64,000 bases of DNA from Trichothermofontia sichuanensis B231. GTDB lineage: Bacteria > Cyanobacteriota > Cyanobacteriia > B231. The translations under genes and the position numbers were made by a program. Below are positions 54,958-62,950 of the stretch, in pieces; the stretch's first letter is position 1, and the number at the start of each line of letters is the position of its first letter. The notes beneath the pieces were generated by a model. It saw only the letters and a program-made list of their open reading frames with translations. It had not been told where the DNA came from and did not search any database. The stretch is taken from contig NZ_CP110848.1 of NCBI RefSeq assembly GCF_026240635.1, forward strand, positions 808,501-872,500. The letters run 5' to 3'.

Positions 54958-55578
54958 TCACGATCGCCGCGAAGGCCATTGGGGTAGTATGTTGATGAAT
55001 GCTGCAATCGCGATCGCCAAAATGCCGCCTAACTCCAGCACCCAGTTCATACGAACCCCACCAGGATCGAGGCCAATAAAGTAATCAATGTGATGAAATG
55101 ATGCGGCTCGCACAATCACAAAACTGCTGAGAAAGCCAAGGCCGATTAATCCCATGAATGACGATCGGGTTTGCTTGGCCAAAATTGGCCGAATCTTCTT
55201 CAAGCCAACGACAACCGTCCCTACAATACCCAGGATAAAAAATAACTGGACCCAGCGGCGATAATGGTACCATCCTTGCTTCTGGGAAATTGCTTTACCT
55301 GCGATCGTGAGCCAGGATTGCAGATCTAACTGTTTATTGATACCCAAGAAAACCAGGATTAGGGCAATGATACCCCACACGATCCCTCCAGTTTTATCTT
55401 TTAAGCCCAGACTTAATCTCAGAGCACAGAGGGCACAAAGAACTGCTGTTGTTAAATAGGCAACCACTGTAAACCACCCCATTGGGGTGGGATCACCAAT
55501 CCCAGGAAACCAATGGCCATCCCGGATGACTGCCAAGCAGAAGCGAGGGAGTTTATTCAGCATGTTATCTACCAGCAT
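54958..55578 (-). CDS. Conserved membrane protein of unknown function
   Basis: A 206-residue polytopic protein that I do not recognise. Five hydrophobic stretches are visible (about residues 34-55, 66-85, 110-130, 142-162 and 178-200). The block GDPTPMGWFTVVAYL near the N-terminus and ILVFLGINKQLDLQSWLT look conserved rather than random. There is no signal peptide beyond the first helices and no catalytic motif. It lies between repeat-rich DNA and the transglutaminase gene, 151 bp from the latter. Confidence 0.7.
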   Translation of the reverse strand: MLVDNMLNKLPRFCLAVIRDGHWFPGIGDPTPMGWFTVVAYLTTAVLCALCALRLSLGLKDKTGGIVWGIIALILVFLGINKQLDLQSWLTIAGKAISQKQGWYHYRRWVQLFFILGIVGTVVVGLKKIRPILAKQTRSSFMGLIGLGFLSSFVIVRAASFHHIDYFIGLDPGGVRMNWVLELGGILAIAIAAFINILPQWPSRRS

Positions 55579-55729
55579 GAGAGGGTATCAAGGCTAACAG
55601 ACCCTGCTTGGCAGACTGTAGCAGCTAGATTCCTGTATAACGTTCTGTATAACGTTCATCATACTTTACCAAATGCCAGCCCGTAACCTCAAGGGAAGGT
55701 TGCAAGCGTCTGGGGCAGGGAGTCAGACT

Positions 55730-56590
55730 TTAGCCAAGATGCTCAATCCTTAGCTCATACCCCATCTCAGCCCTAACCCCCTGACCCCGAAAATGGCCAC
55801 TAATCGGCGCACACAAATGCGGGTACGGGCCAGCCACCAGTGCTATATTCCTATCCGCAACAGCTAGACCGTGGGTGGGATCATAGCCGCGCCAACCGGC
55901 TCCTGGTAAGTAGACCTCCACCCAGGCATGGAGGTGACGCTCGTCTGCGTTTGGATCCCCTTCCTGGTAACCACTGACAAAGCGGCTGGCTAACCCTAAC
56001 TTACGGCAGACGGCCATAAACAGCACCGTAAAATCGCGACAGGAACCGGCTTTTTGCTGCCATGTGAGGCTGGGGGGAAAGGGGGCACCCGTAGCGCGAA
56101 TTTGGTGTTCGCAGTCTTTGTAGATGCGCTGGTTTAAGTCACTTAAGAGGGCCACCACATTATCTTTATTGGCATGGGCGACCTCGTAGGCCAGTTGCAC
56201 TGCGATGGGGTCCGGGCCGTTGTGACCAGGGGTCAGGCTGGTGAGATAGGGTTGCAGTTGGGTCAGCAGGGTACTGGGGTAGTCGATCGGCAGGTGGGTG
56301 GCCCAGGGTTCAAGAATATAAACAAAGGGATTGACCCAGTGGGTTTCCACAGTGGAGGTGGCAGTGATGGTCAGGTGATCGGTTGCTCCCTCAAACCGCA
56401 ATTGCAGCAGATTGTTCCCATCCAGATCCACCCATTCCGTTGTGTGGGTGGCTGGAGGATCAACGGCTAATTCAAACGTGTGTAACGTCTGGGCAAGGTT
56501 GCTGCGGGGACGCAGGCGGACCAAGTGGGGTTCCAGTTCAACGGGGTGGCTATAGCGATAGGTGGTGCGATGAACGATGTGATAGCGCAT
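55730..56590 (-). CDS. Transglutaminase-like protein
   Basis: A 286-residue protein with the bacterial transglutaminase N-terminal region (MRYHIVHRTTYRYSHPVELE) and a core with the Cys-His-Asp triad: Cys in AGSCRDFTVLFMAVCRKLG, His in HLHAWVEVYLPG, Asp in WRGYDPTHG. Proteins of this type are usually cytoplasmic cysteine proteases or transglutaminases of unknown target, often found beside alpha-E or circularly permuted ATP-grasp genes, which are not seen here. It is full length. The dtd gene lies 11 bp upstream on the same strand, so the pair is probably co-transcribed. Confidence 0.88.
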   Translation of the reverse strand: MRYHIVHRTTYRYSHPVELEPHLVRLRPRSNLAQTLHTFELAVDPPATHTTEWVDLDGNNLLQLRFEGATDHLTITATSTVETHWVNPFVYILEPWATHLPIDYPSTLLTQLQPYLTSLTPGHNGPDPIAVQLAYEVAHANKDNVVALLSDLNQRIYKDCEHQIRATGAPFPPSLTWQQKAGSCRDFTVLFMAVCRKLGLASRFVSGYQEGDPNADERHLHAWVEVYLPGAGWRGYDPTHGLAVADRNIALVAGPYPHLCAPISGHFRGQGVRAEMGYELRIEHLG

Positions 56591-56601
56591 CTTCTGGTTC
56601 C

Positions 56602-57057
56602 TCAGCCTTGATTGGCCTCACGTTCCAGTAATAGGGTAACAGGCCCATCGTTGACGATCGTGACCTGCATCATCGCCCCAAACACCCCTGTGGCCACCTT
56701 CAGGCCACTGGCCCGTAATTTCTCAACAAACTGTTCGTAAAGCACTTCGGCCCGATCGGGGGCAGCGGCGCGATCGAAGGACGGACGGCGACCCTTGCGC
56801 CCATCGCCATACAGGGTGAACTGGCTAATGACCAACAATTCCCCGCCAATCTCCTGGACCGACTGCTCCCAGCGATCGCCCGGGCCGGCGGGGAACAAGC
56901 GTAGATCCAGACACTTGCGGGCCATCCAATCTAGTTCAGCCTCCGTATCTGTGGCGGCAATCCCCACCAAGAGATTGAGGCCCCGCCCAATTTGGCCGAC
57001 AACTTCCCCCGCGATCGCGACCGATGAGGCCGTTACCCGTTGCACCACAACTCGCAT
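56602..57057 (-). CDS. dtd: D-aminoacyl-tRNA deacylase
   Basis: A 151-residue DTD that removes D-amino acids from mischarged tRNA. It starts [20 protein letters not shown], has the [17 protein letters not shown] motif and the C-terminal [15 protein letters not shown] cross-subunit motif (here [19 protein letters not shown]). The ATG at 57057 gives the standard length. The in-frame extension to 57186 has no similarity. Next gene downstream is the transglutaminase. Confidence 0.95.
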   Translation of the reverse strand: MRVVVQRVTASSVAIAGEVVGQIGRGLNLLVGIAATDTEAELDWMARKCLDLRLFPAGPGDRWEQSVQEIGGELLVISQFTLYGDGRKGRRPSFDRAAAPDRAEVLYEQFVEKLRASGLKVATGVFGAMMQVTIVNDGPVTLLLEREANQG

Positions 57058-57110
57058 AATTGATCCCTGACCTTTGCCCTCAGTACATTGTCTGAGTACA
57101 TTGTCTGAGT

Positions 57111-57257
57111 CTATTGGAAACGATTTGAGACTATTTGCATACACGGCTTCAATGGGGTGAACGATTCCGGTTGCCAGGAGAGCCAATCTTCATCCAGGAC
57201 TGCTTCCAGAGTCAACGCCGGCGCTTTGGGAACCAGGCTAGGATTCAACTTTAGCAA
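57111..57257 (-). CDS. Possible small ORF after the GHL10 gene
   Basis: Low confidence. A 48-codon frame starts with TTG three bases after the GHL10 stop and has a protein-like composition: [18 protein letters not shown], then [13 protein letters not shown]. No family was recognised. It has no clear ribosome-binding site, so it could be a small gene or the remnant of a longer one. Confidence 0.2.
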   Translation of the reverse strand: MLKLNPSLVPKAPALTLEAVLDEDWLSWQPESFTPLKPCMQIVSNRFQ

Positions 57258-57259
57258 CC

Positions 57260-59011
57260 CTAATTCGCCACTGTAACCACGATCGGGCGACTTTCATTGG
57301 CAAGGCGATCGACCGCTTGCAGGGCATAAGTACCAGGTAGAACTGGGATACTCGTTGTATTAGCGTTGAGCAACTGCACCAACTGCCAAGTTGGCCCTTG
57401 CTGGCGGTAGAGAGTCCATCCCCGGACATCGGCATTGCCAGCGTTCCAAGTGAGTTGACCGGCCCTCGCCTGGACACCCGTCGGGGGAGCAGGTGGGATA
57501 TTGTCCAACCAGGGCATCGTGGGCGGTAAGGCCGGTGACGGATAGAGCGAGGTCTTAAAGGTTTCGTGAATGCCCAAGCGATTATCGCGGAGGACCTTGG
57601 CGCTAAAAAAGATATTGCCCAGGGAGTTTTGGGCTGCTTTTTGGCGGGAAAGGGCCACCTGTCGTTCAAATTCAGTTTTGCCCCAGGCTTTCCCATCCAG
57701 CTGACTCAGGTAGTTACCCGCATAAATGTGCCGTCCCAGAGAATTCTGTTGACTCCACCAGTTGAGCAAGGTGGCGTAACTCTGTTGGGGGGGATCAATG
57801 CGCCAGTAGAGTTGGGGCGCGAGGTAATCGACCCACCCTTGCTGTAACCAGAGTTTTGGATCGGCATAGAGGGCATTGTACTGATCTAACCCCTGAATGC
57901 CTGCCGGTTGGCCAGGGCGATAAATGCCAAAGGGACTGATGCCAAATTTAACGTAGGGTTTGGTGCCCCGGATGCCCGTTGCCAGACGCTGCACCAGTTG
58001 GTTCACATTATCCCGCCGCCAGTCCGCCAGGGACAGGGAACCCCCGGCCTGCCGATAGGCCGCGTAGGTTTGGCTGTCGGGGAAGGGGACCCCACTTTGA
58101 GGGTAGGGATAGAAGTAGTCATCCAGGTGAACGCCGTCGATATCGTAGCGGCGCACCACATCGAGGATGACGGTGTAGGTCCAGTCTTGGACTTCCTTCG
58201 CCCCAGGGTCCATCCAAAGTTGATTGCCGTAGCGGTAGGTGTATTGGGGATAACGCTGGGAAATGTGGTTAGGGGCGATCGTCTCCGTCGGACTCACCTG
58301 CGCTCGGTAGGGGTTAAACCAGGCATGGACTTCGATATTGCGCTTGCGGCTTTCCCGAATGGCAAATTCCAGGGGATCGTAACCGGGGGATTGGCCCTGG
58401 GTACCCGTCAGCCAACTACTCCAAGGTTCGTAGGGGGAGGCATAGAGGGCGTCGCTTGCCGGTCGCACTTGCAGGATCAGGGCGTTAAGGTTCAATGCCT
58501 GCATTTGATCTAAGAGCCGGACGAGTTCGGCCTGCTGCTGGACGGCACTGAGGCCCGGGCGGGATGGCCAGTCAATGTTATTCACCGCCGTTACCCAGAT
58601 ACCCCGAAATTCCCGCTGATGCCCGATCGCCCCTTGGGGGAGAGAAATTCCTGGCTGCACGGGAGGGTTAGGCGGGGTCGGCAGGCTGGGCTGGCCAGGT
58701 GGTGTTGGGTGGACGCTGGGTCGGGGTAATTTGGACCCGGCGGGAATTGTGTCCACCATCACTGGAGCATTGGGACTGCGACTAGGACTGTTCGGGCGGG
58801 GGTGGTTGGACTGAGTGGGTGTGGGTGGTTTGAGGGGTTGACTCGGCAGCGATCGCACCGGCACAACATCGACGACAATGGGTCTCCGGGCCAAACTGGA
58901 GGCAGGAGCCAGGACCATGACCAGGCCACAGAGGGCTGCTAGGGTTCGGCACGCGCCTGGGGCGGAGGAACGCAACGACGTTGGGGAGAAATAGGAGACT
59001 AACCGTGGCAT
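57260..59011 (-). CDS. GHL10-type glycoside hydrolase-like protein (DUF187/YngK)
   Basis: A 583-residue secreted protein. An N-terminal signal region (TLAALCGLVMVLAPASSLA) precedes a Pro-rich linker (about 40-120) and the GHL10 TIM-barrel, from REFRGIWVTAVNNIDWPSR near 145 to about 480. It includes GIDGVHLDDYFYPYP-type acidic residues (YDIDGVHLDDYFYPYP) and EVHAWFNPYR. A C-terminal FnIII-like module of ~75 residues ends the protein. The family is related to glycoside hydrolases, but substrates are mostly unknown. A cell-wall or exopolysaccharide target is plausible. The ATG at 59011 is preferred to 59044. Confidence 0.9.
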   Translation of the reverse strand: MPRLVSYFSPTSLRSSAPGACRTLAALCGLVMVLAPASSLARRPIVVDVVPVRSLPSQPLKPPTPTQSNHPRPNSPSRSPNAPVMVDTIPAGSKLPRPSVHPTPPGQPSLPTPPNPPVQPGISLPQGAIGHQREFRGIWVTAVNNIDWPSRPGLSAVQQQAELVRLLDQMQALNLNALILQVRPASDALYASPYEPWSSWLTGTQGQSPGYDPLEFAIRESRKRNIEVHAWFNPYRAQVSPTETIAPNHISQRYPQYTYRYGNQLWMDPGAKEVQDWTYTVILDVVRRYDIDGVHLDDYFYPYPQSGVPFPDSQTYAAYRQAGGSLSLADWRRDNVNQLVQRLATGIRGTKPYVKFGISPFGIYRPGQPAGIQGLDQYNALYADPKLWLQQGWVDYLAPQLYWRIDPPQQSYATLLNWWSQQNSLGRHIYAGNYLSQLDGKAWGKTEFERQVALSRQKAAQNSLGNIFFSAKVLRDNRLGIHETFKTSLYPSPALPPTMPWLDNIPPAPPTGVQARAGQLTWNAGNADVRGWTLYRQQGPTWQLVQLLNANTTSIPVLPGTYALQAVDRLANESRPIVVTVAN

Positions 59012-59162
59012 AACACCCGCGATCGTGTAATTGGCAAACAACACGATCGCTAGACGCTATTCATCCTTAAAAGTCCGGATAATTTAGTGATAAAAATAAA
59101 AGTTTATTGATGTGGAACTTTTTACTATTAATCACGTCTTAAAAGCTTATTTGCCAGCTTAA

Positions 59163-59263
59163 TATAGTCATTGCAATTTAGGCTGAAACAGCCCCCTCAC
59201 TCCCCTCTCCCGCTCTGGGAGAGGGGAGTGAAAACTGTATCGTTCTTATTTGAATTAACCATA
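59163..59263 (+). mobile_element. Family A MITE-like element, copy 4
   Basis: 101 bp from TATAGTCATTGCAATTTAGG to GAATTAACCATA. Its right end abuts a family C copy directly. The remaining AT-rich stretch 59045-59162 has no recognisable feature. Confidence 0.8.
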
Positions 59264-59365
59264 GGAGTGAGGATAGAGAAGTGAGAAGTGAGAGCAACGG
59301 AGCGACTATCTCTATTCTCTGTTCTCTCTCCTCGTCAAAGGGGCAAAGATTTGTCAATCAACCAG
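59263..59365 (+). repeat. Family C repeat, copy 4
   Basis: Starts AGGAGTGAGGATAGAGAAG and ends TTGTCAATCAACCAG. Confidence 0.7.
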
Positions 59366-59454
59366 GAAATCACCCAGATCGCCAGCCTCTCTCCCGGCTT
59401 TCTTAGCCCCTGCAAACAGTGTAGTGGCTCAAGCTGGGTATTCAATACCAGAGC

Positions 59455-60462
59455 CTAATTCAGGGCTTGTGCGCCGATCGGGCAGCGTACCTGTTGGGGA
59501 TCTTGGACGGGCATTTGGACCAGGAGGGTCGGCGGTATGGTAGAAGGACGCGCACTTTGGCACAGGGTTGTTCCGAACTGAGGGGGGGTATCCCCTGGGT
59601 AGGTGAATACCAGACTGGTAAAACTGCGGAGGCCAGGGGCTTTAGCCTGAGCCATCAGGGTTACTCCCCATTTGGGGTTAGCAGCGGGTACAACCATATA
59701 TCGATAGAACTCTGTTTCTGGCTCAATCCCAGCCACAAACTCCTCTAAGGTTGCGGCAAATTTCTCAAACCGCTGATAGAACGCTGCCTGCGCCTGGGCG
59801 AGGGCACCCATATAAAGTTGAGCTTCCCGTTCCCGTACCTGCTTCTGGCGCTGATCAAAGCCTTGAATGGTCGTAGCCTGGGGTGGGGTCGTCGATCGGG
59901 AGGTTTGCTGAAAGACCAGGACCTGATCCGTGAATGCTAGGGGCCGTTCATCCCCAGGGGCAATATGGGTGAGTTCGAGGCGGAGTTGGCGCTTCTCCTG
60001 TGGCGAGGCGGTGTGAATTGGGGTCAGTTCAAAGATAGTTGTAATGGTTTCATTCTGATTCAACATCAGGTCAATTTGCATCGGCTGGGTCTTGGGGTTC
60101 AGACGATAACGAATTTCCTCCGCCAACCTCACCACCCCATCGGCATCTAGCAGTAGGAATAGCTTACCCTCCGGCGCAAAGATCAGCGTCATGGGGGGAG
60201 TTTGCGCTTGCCAGCGTCCCAGGATTGCTTCAGAAATGGATTCAGCCGCTGTGACCGTTGGGGTTAGTTCAGGTTCCTTGGCCCAGGTAGGCAGAATATA
60301 CCCAACCCCACCACTGATGCAGCCGAGGGCGAGGGCTATTCCCCCCCATGGGCGCAGGCTGTACCGGAACGCTCGGACCACCTGAGCAACTAATGACTGG
60401 ACAACTAACAACTGGACAACCAGTAGCTTGGCAATCAGTAGCTTGGCAATAACAGACTGCAT
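59455..60462 (-). CDS. Type IV pilin-like G/H domain protein
   Basis: A 335-residue protein. The N-terminus is an odd repeat: (I/V)AKLL/(V/A)VQLL-type pentapeptides, then a hydrophobic segment (GGIALALGCISGGVGYIL). The middle (about 80-195) is a beta-rich region of unknown family. The C-terminal ~110 residues match the type IV pilin-like G/H domain of cyanobacteria (EAQLYMGALAQAQAAFYQRF, then FVAGIEPETEFYRYMVV). A classic pilin prepilin-peptidase site is not visible, so a non-pilus secreted role is likely. The ATG at 60462 is preferred to GTG at 60468. Confidence 0.78.
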   Translation of the reverse strand: MQSVIAKLLIAKLLVVQLLVVQSLVAQVVRAFRYSLRPWGGIALALGCISGGVGYILPTWAKEPELTPTVTAAESISEAILGRWQAQTPPMTLIFAPEGKLFLLLDADGVVRLAEEIRYRLNPKTQPMQIDLMLNQNETITTIFELTPIHTASPQEKRQLRLELTHIAPGDERPLAFTDQVLVFQQTSRSTTPPQATTIQGFDQRQKQVREREAQLYMGALAQAQAAFYQRFEKFAATLEEFVAGIEPETEFYRYMVVPAANPKWGVTLMAQAKAPGLRSFTSLVFTYPGDTPPQFGTTLCQSARPSTIPPTLLVQMPVQDPQQVRCPIGAQALN

Positions 60463-60554
60463 GGACACCGCTCCCGCCCCAAAACCGCCGCAATTCTAAC
60501 AGGCCGTTCCCTAGGGAGCAACAGAGATCCTGGGTGGGGGCAAGGCGTTTACGC

Positions 60555-61517
60555 TTAGCTCCGGTGGGGTTCGAGGACCGTTGCCCCAATATCAGCCAGC
60601 AATTGCCGATCAGCGTCGCGTTCAGGGTTGGGAGTCGTCAGCAGCGTTTCCCCATAAAAAATCGAATTGGCCCCTGCCAGGAAGCACAGGACCTGGGCCT
60701 CACGGCTAAGTTGGGTGCGCCCCGCGCTCAGGCGAACCTTGGCCTGGGGCATGAGGATGCGGGCCGTGGCACACATACGTACCAGATCCAGGGGATCGAT
60801 CGGGGGGCGATCGGCCAGTGGAGTACCCGCGACGGCCACGAGGGCATTGATCGGCACACTTTCAGGATGGGGATTGAAGGTTGCCAGCACCTCCAGCATC
60901 CGAGCACGATCGGTCAGGGTTTCGCCCATGCCAATGATGCCCCCACAGCAGACCCTGATTCCTGACTGACGTACATAGTCCAGGGTTTGCAAGCGTTCTG
61001 CATAGGTACGGGTGGTAACGATCTGGTTGTAGAATTCGGGACTGGTATCGAGGTTGTGGTTGTAGGCCGTCAATCCTGCTGCTGCCAGTCGTTTTGCCTG
61101 AGTCGCCGTCAACATCCCCGCCGTAACACAGGTTTCTAGCCCGATCGCCCGCACCTGGCGCACCATTTCCAGCATAGCTTCGAAGGCCGGCCCCTCACGA
61201 ATCTCCCGCCATGCCCAGCCCATACAAAACCGACTTGCCCCTAGGGCCTTGGCCTGCTTCGCTTTAGCCACGACGGCCTCTACATCCATGACCGCCTGGG
61301 GATGGACTGAGGTTTCGTAGTGACCCGACTGGGGGCAATAGCCACAATCTTCGGCACACCCCCCCGTTTTGACACTGAGGAGCGTCGCCAGTTGAATTTG
61401 GTTGGGAGGGTGGTAGTGGCGATGAACGGTTTGAGCCTGGTAGACCAGATCCAGCAGCGGCAAGCGTAACAGGTCGAGAATTTCGGACGTGGTCCAGTCG
61501 TGACGAATCGCGAACAT
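60555..61517 (-). CDS. bioB: Biotin synthase
   Basis: A 320-residue radical-SAM enzyme that inserts sulfur into dethiobiotin. The CxxxCxxC cluster motif is in [14 protein letters not shown], and the second-cluster ligands and YNHNLDTS motif are present, followed by [10 protein letters not shown]. The ATG at 61517 ([14 protein letters not shown]) fits the family start. The extension to 61565 is unlikely. It is not next to other biotin genes here. Confidence 0.97.
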   Translation of the reverse strand: MFAIRHDWTTSEILDLLRLPLLDLVYQAQTVHRHYHPPNQIQLATLLSVKTGGCAEDCGYCPQSGHYETSVHPQAVMDVEAVVAKAKQAKALGASRFCMGWAWREIREGPAFEAMLEMVRQVRAIGLETCVTAGMLTATQAKRLAAAGLTAYNHNLDTSPEFYNQIVTTRTYAERLQTLDYVRQSGIRVCCGGIIGMGETLTDRARMLEVLATFNPHPESVPINALVAVAGTPLADRPPIDPLDLVRMCATARILMPQAKVRLSAGRTQLSREAQVLCFLAGANSIFYGETLLTTPNPERDADRQLLADIGATVLEPHRS

Positions 61518-61652
61518 GGGCAATATGAACGTAGGGCATTCGTTATCGTCGCATATCCTGTTCACGATCGCTCATGCTCGTGTCGGCCTTGTAGGGCAAA
61601 CGCATAGCATTAATAGCGCTAGAGCTTATCAAATCAGAGGATGGTGATCGGG

Positions 61653-61718
61653 CTACTGGCTGGTTTGGCGAGGGAGGACTTCTTGAATGATTTGGCGGTA
61701 GATGGCTAGTCGATCCAT
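61653..61718 (-). pseudogene. xisI: xisI remnant
   Basis: A 21-codon N-terminal remnant, MDRLAIYRQIIQEVLPRQ, then a stop. It matches the start of XisI (fdxN-element excision controlling factor). It overlaps the xisH stop (ATGGATCGACTAG), the usual xisH-xisI overlap. No XisI body follows. Confidence 0.65.
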
Positions 61719-61873
61719 TGGGTGATGACCTCCTGGTTAGGGTCGAAGATGAGGAGTTTGGCAACTGGTCGTTGAAGCAGGAGTTTGTCTAAGTCTTCTT
61801 CAAAGAATTCTAGAAAAATGGATTCGATGAGGGCGTTTTTGACAGCGTTGTGGAAGAGGTCTTTGGCAGGCAT
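61706..61873 (-). pseudogene. xisH: xisH with in-frame internal deletion
   Basis: A 55-codon frame that joins the N-terminus of XisH (MPAKDLFHNAVKNALI) to its C-terminus (FFEEDLDKLLLQRPVAK, then LLIFDPNQEVITQWID). Intact XisH is about 135-140 residues, so some 80 residues of the core are missing, without loss of frame. It was found by reading the minus strand of the 61566-62606 spacer. The protein is unlikely to work, because XisH carries an endonuclease-like fold in the missing part. Confidence 0.7.
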
Positions 61874-61901
61874 TGGGACATTGGGAGTATATTTAGAAGT
61901 T

Positions 61902-62008
61902 TATGGTCAATCCAAATCAGAACGACACAGTTTTTGACTTCCCTCTCCCGCTCTGGGAGAGGGGTTGGGGGTGAGGGTGTTGTTTCAGCCTAAATTGCAA
62001 TGACTATA
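61902..62008 (-). mobile_element. Family A MITE-like element, copy 5
   Basis: 107 bp from TATGGTCAATCCAAATCAG to the inverted TATAGTCATTGCAATTTAGG end. It lies 29 bp upstream of the decayed xisH start. Confidence 0.8.
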
Positions 62009-62088
62009 TTGATCAACGTTATATTGATGGTTCTTCTGGGATTTTGGGGTAAGCAGTATCAGCAGCTACAAATAAACGATCGCAAATG

Positions 62089-62133
62089 CTGAGTTTATGG
62101 TGGGGGCGCGTAGCGCCCCCACCATAAACTCAG
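62089..62133. repeat. 45-nt hairpin repeat, copy 2
   Basis: A perfect 21-bp inverted repeat with a GTA loop: CTGAGTTTATGG then TGGGGGCGC, and its complement. Same length and outer CTGAGTT arm as copy 1 at 212-256. Confidence 0.85.
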
Positions 62134-62372
62134 AAGAGCCATATTGATCAACGTTAAGACGTTCTTTCTCTCCAGGGTAGGTAGTGAAATAATCTTTTAG
62201 GCTGTCCCCTTACGCTGTTGTCAACGTCGTCTGGGCTGTAGCGACCGTAGTTTCCGGAGACCTAGCCCCAGCCGCTATAGCCAGCGATTACCTAGCCCAC
62301 TTTCTCGCTGCTTGAAGCGTATGCGTTTGCCCTAGTCCCCCTGTCCTTCGTGGCTGCGCCCGTCGCCCCTGC

Positions 62373-62401
62373 TTGCGATCGCTCGGTGTCACTGATATAG
62401 A
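62373..62401 (+). promoter_or_regulatory. Probable sigma70-type promoter of rpsU
   Basis: TTGCGA (62373-62378), a 17-bp spacer and TATAGA (62396-62401). Transcription would start near 62408, leaving a ~200-nt leader before rpsU with several GATCAG/GCCGTCAG direct repeats. Confidence 0.5.
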
Positions 62402-62606
62402 ATGGGGAAAAGCCACCGGCGCCGCCAGTGTGCCGTCAGCGCCGTCAGATCAGTCACGATCAGAAAAGGCCAGAAAGATCAGAAAATAGTTATTATAGGC
62501 GTTTAGCCCCAGTGTGCGGCGAGGATGCTCAGCACGCGGGGAACCCCAATTGCGCCGTTAGTGTCACAATGTCGTTAGTGTCAAAACAGGAGGAAGTGGT
62601 CAACGA

Positions 62607-62786
62607 ATGACTCAAGTAGTTCTCGGTGAAAATGAAGGGATTGAGTCGGCATTACGTCGGTTTAAGCGCCAAGTTTCCAAAGCCGGGATTTTGGCGGATG
62701 TCAAGTATCGCCGTCACTACGAAACCCCCCAAGAAAAGCGGAAGCGCAAAGCAGTTGCCGCCCGCCGCAAGCGTCGCTATCGTTAA
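62607..62786 (+). CDS. rpsU: 30S ribosomal protein S21
   Basis: A 59-residue S21: [20 protein letters not shown], then [19 protein letters not shown] and the Arg/Lys-rich tail [16 protein letters not shown]. It is the right size and composition for cyanobacterial S21. It begins with ATG at 62607, and AGGAGG lies 10 bases upstream. It is single, with its own promoter and terminator. Confidence 0.97.
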   Translation: MTQVVLGENEGIESALRRFKRQVSKAGILADVKYRRHYETPQEKRKRKAVAARRKRRYR

Positions 62787-62901
62787 CGCCATTCTGGAGC
62801 CGGTACGTGCTGGCGTTGCCCGCTGGCAGGAGCGTTGTGCTAACTGCGTATGATTGCTGAGTCTTTAGTCAGCAAGTAGCACTGGTGTCAAGGATTGAAT
62901 A

Positions 62902-62936
62902 GGACTTTGTCGAGTGGCAAAGTCCGTTTTGGTTTT
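62902..62936 (+). terminator. Intrinsic terminator downstream of rpsU
   Basis: GGACTTTG (62902-62909) pairs with CAAAGTCC (62918-62925) around an 8-nt loop. It is followed by GTTTTGGTTTT. Confidence 0.75.
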
Positions 62937-62950
62937 AAGCAGTCCCCGTA

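Noticed and set aside
61543-61764. 73-codon minus-strand ORF (Ser/Pro-rich)
   Set aside because: It is a shifted frame of the xisH/xisI remnants, whose own frames give recognisable protein ends.
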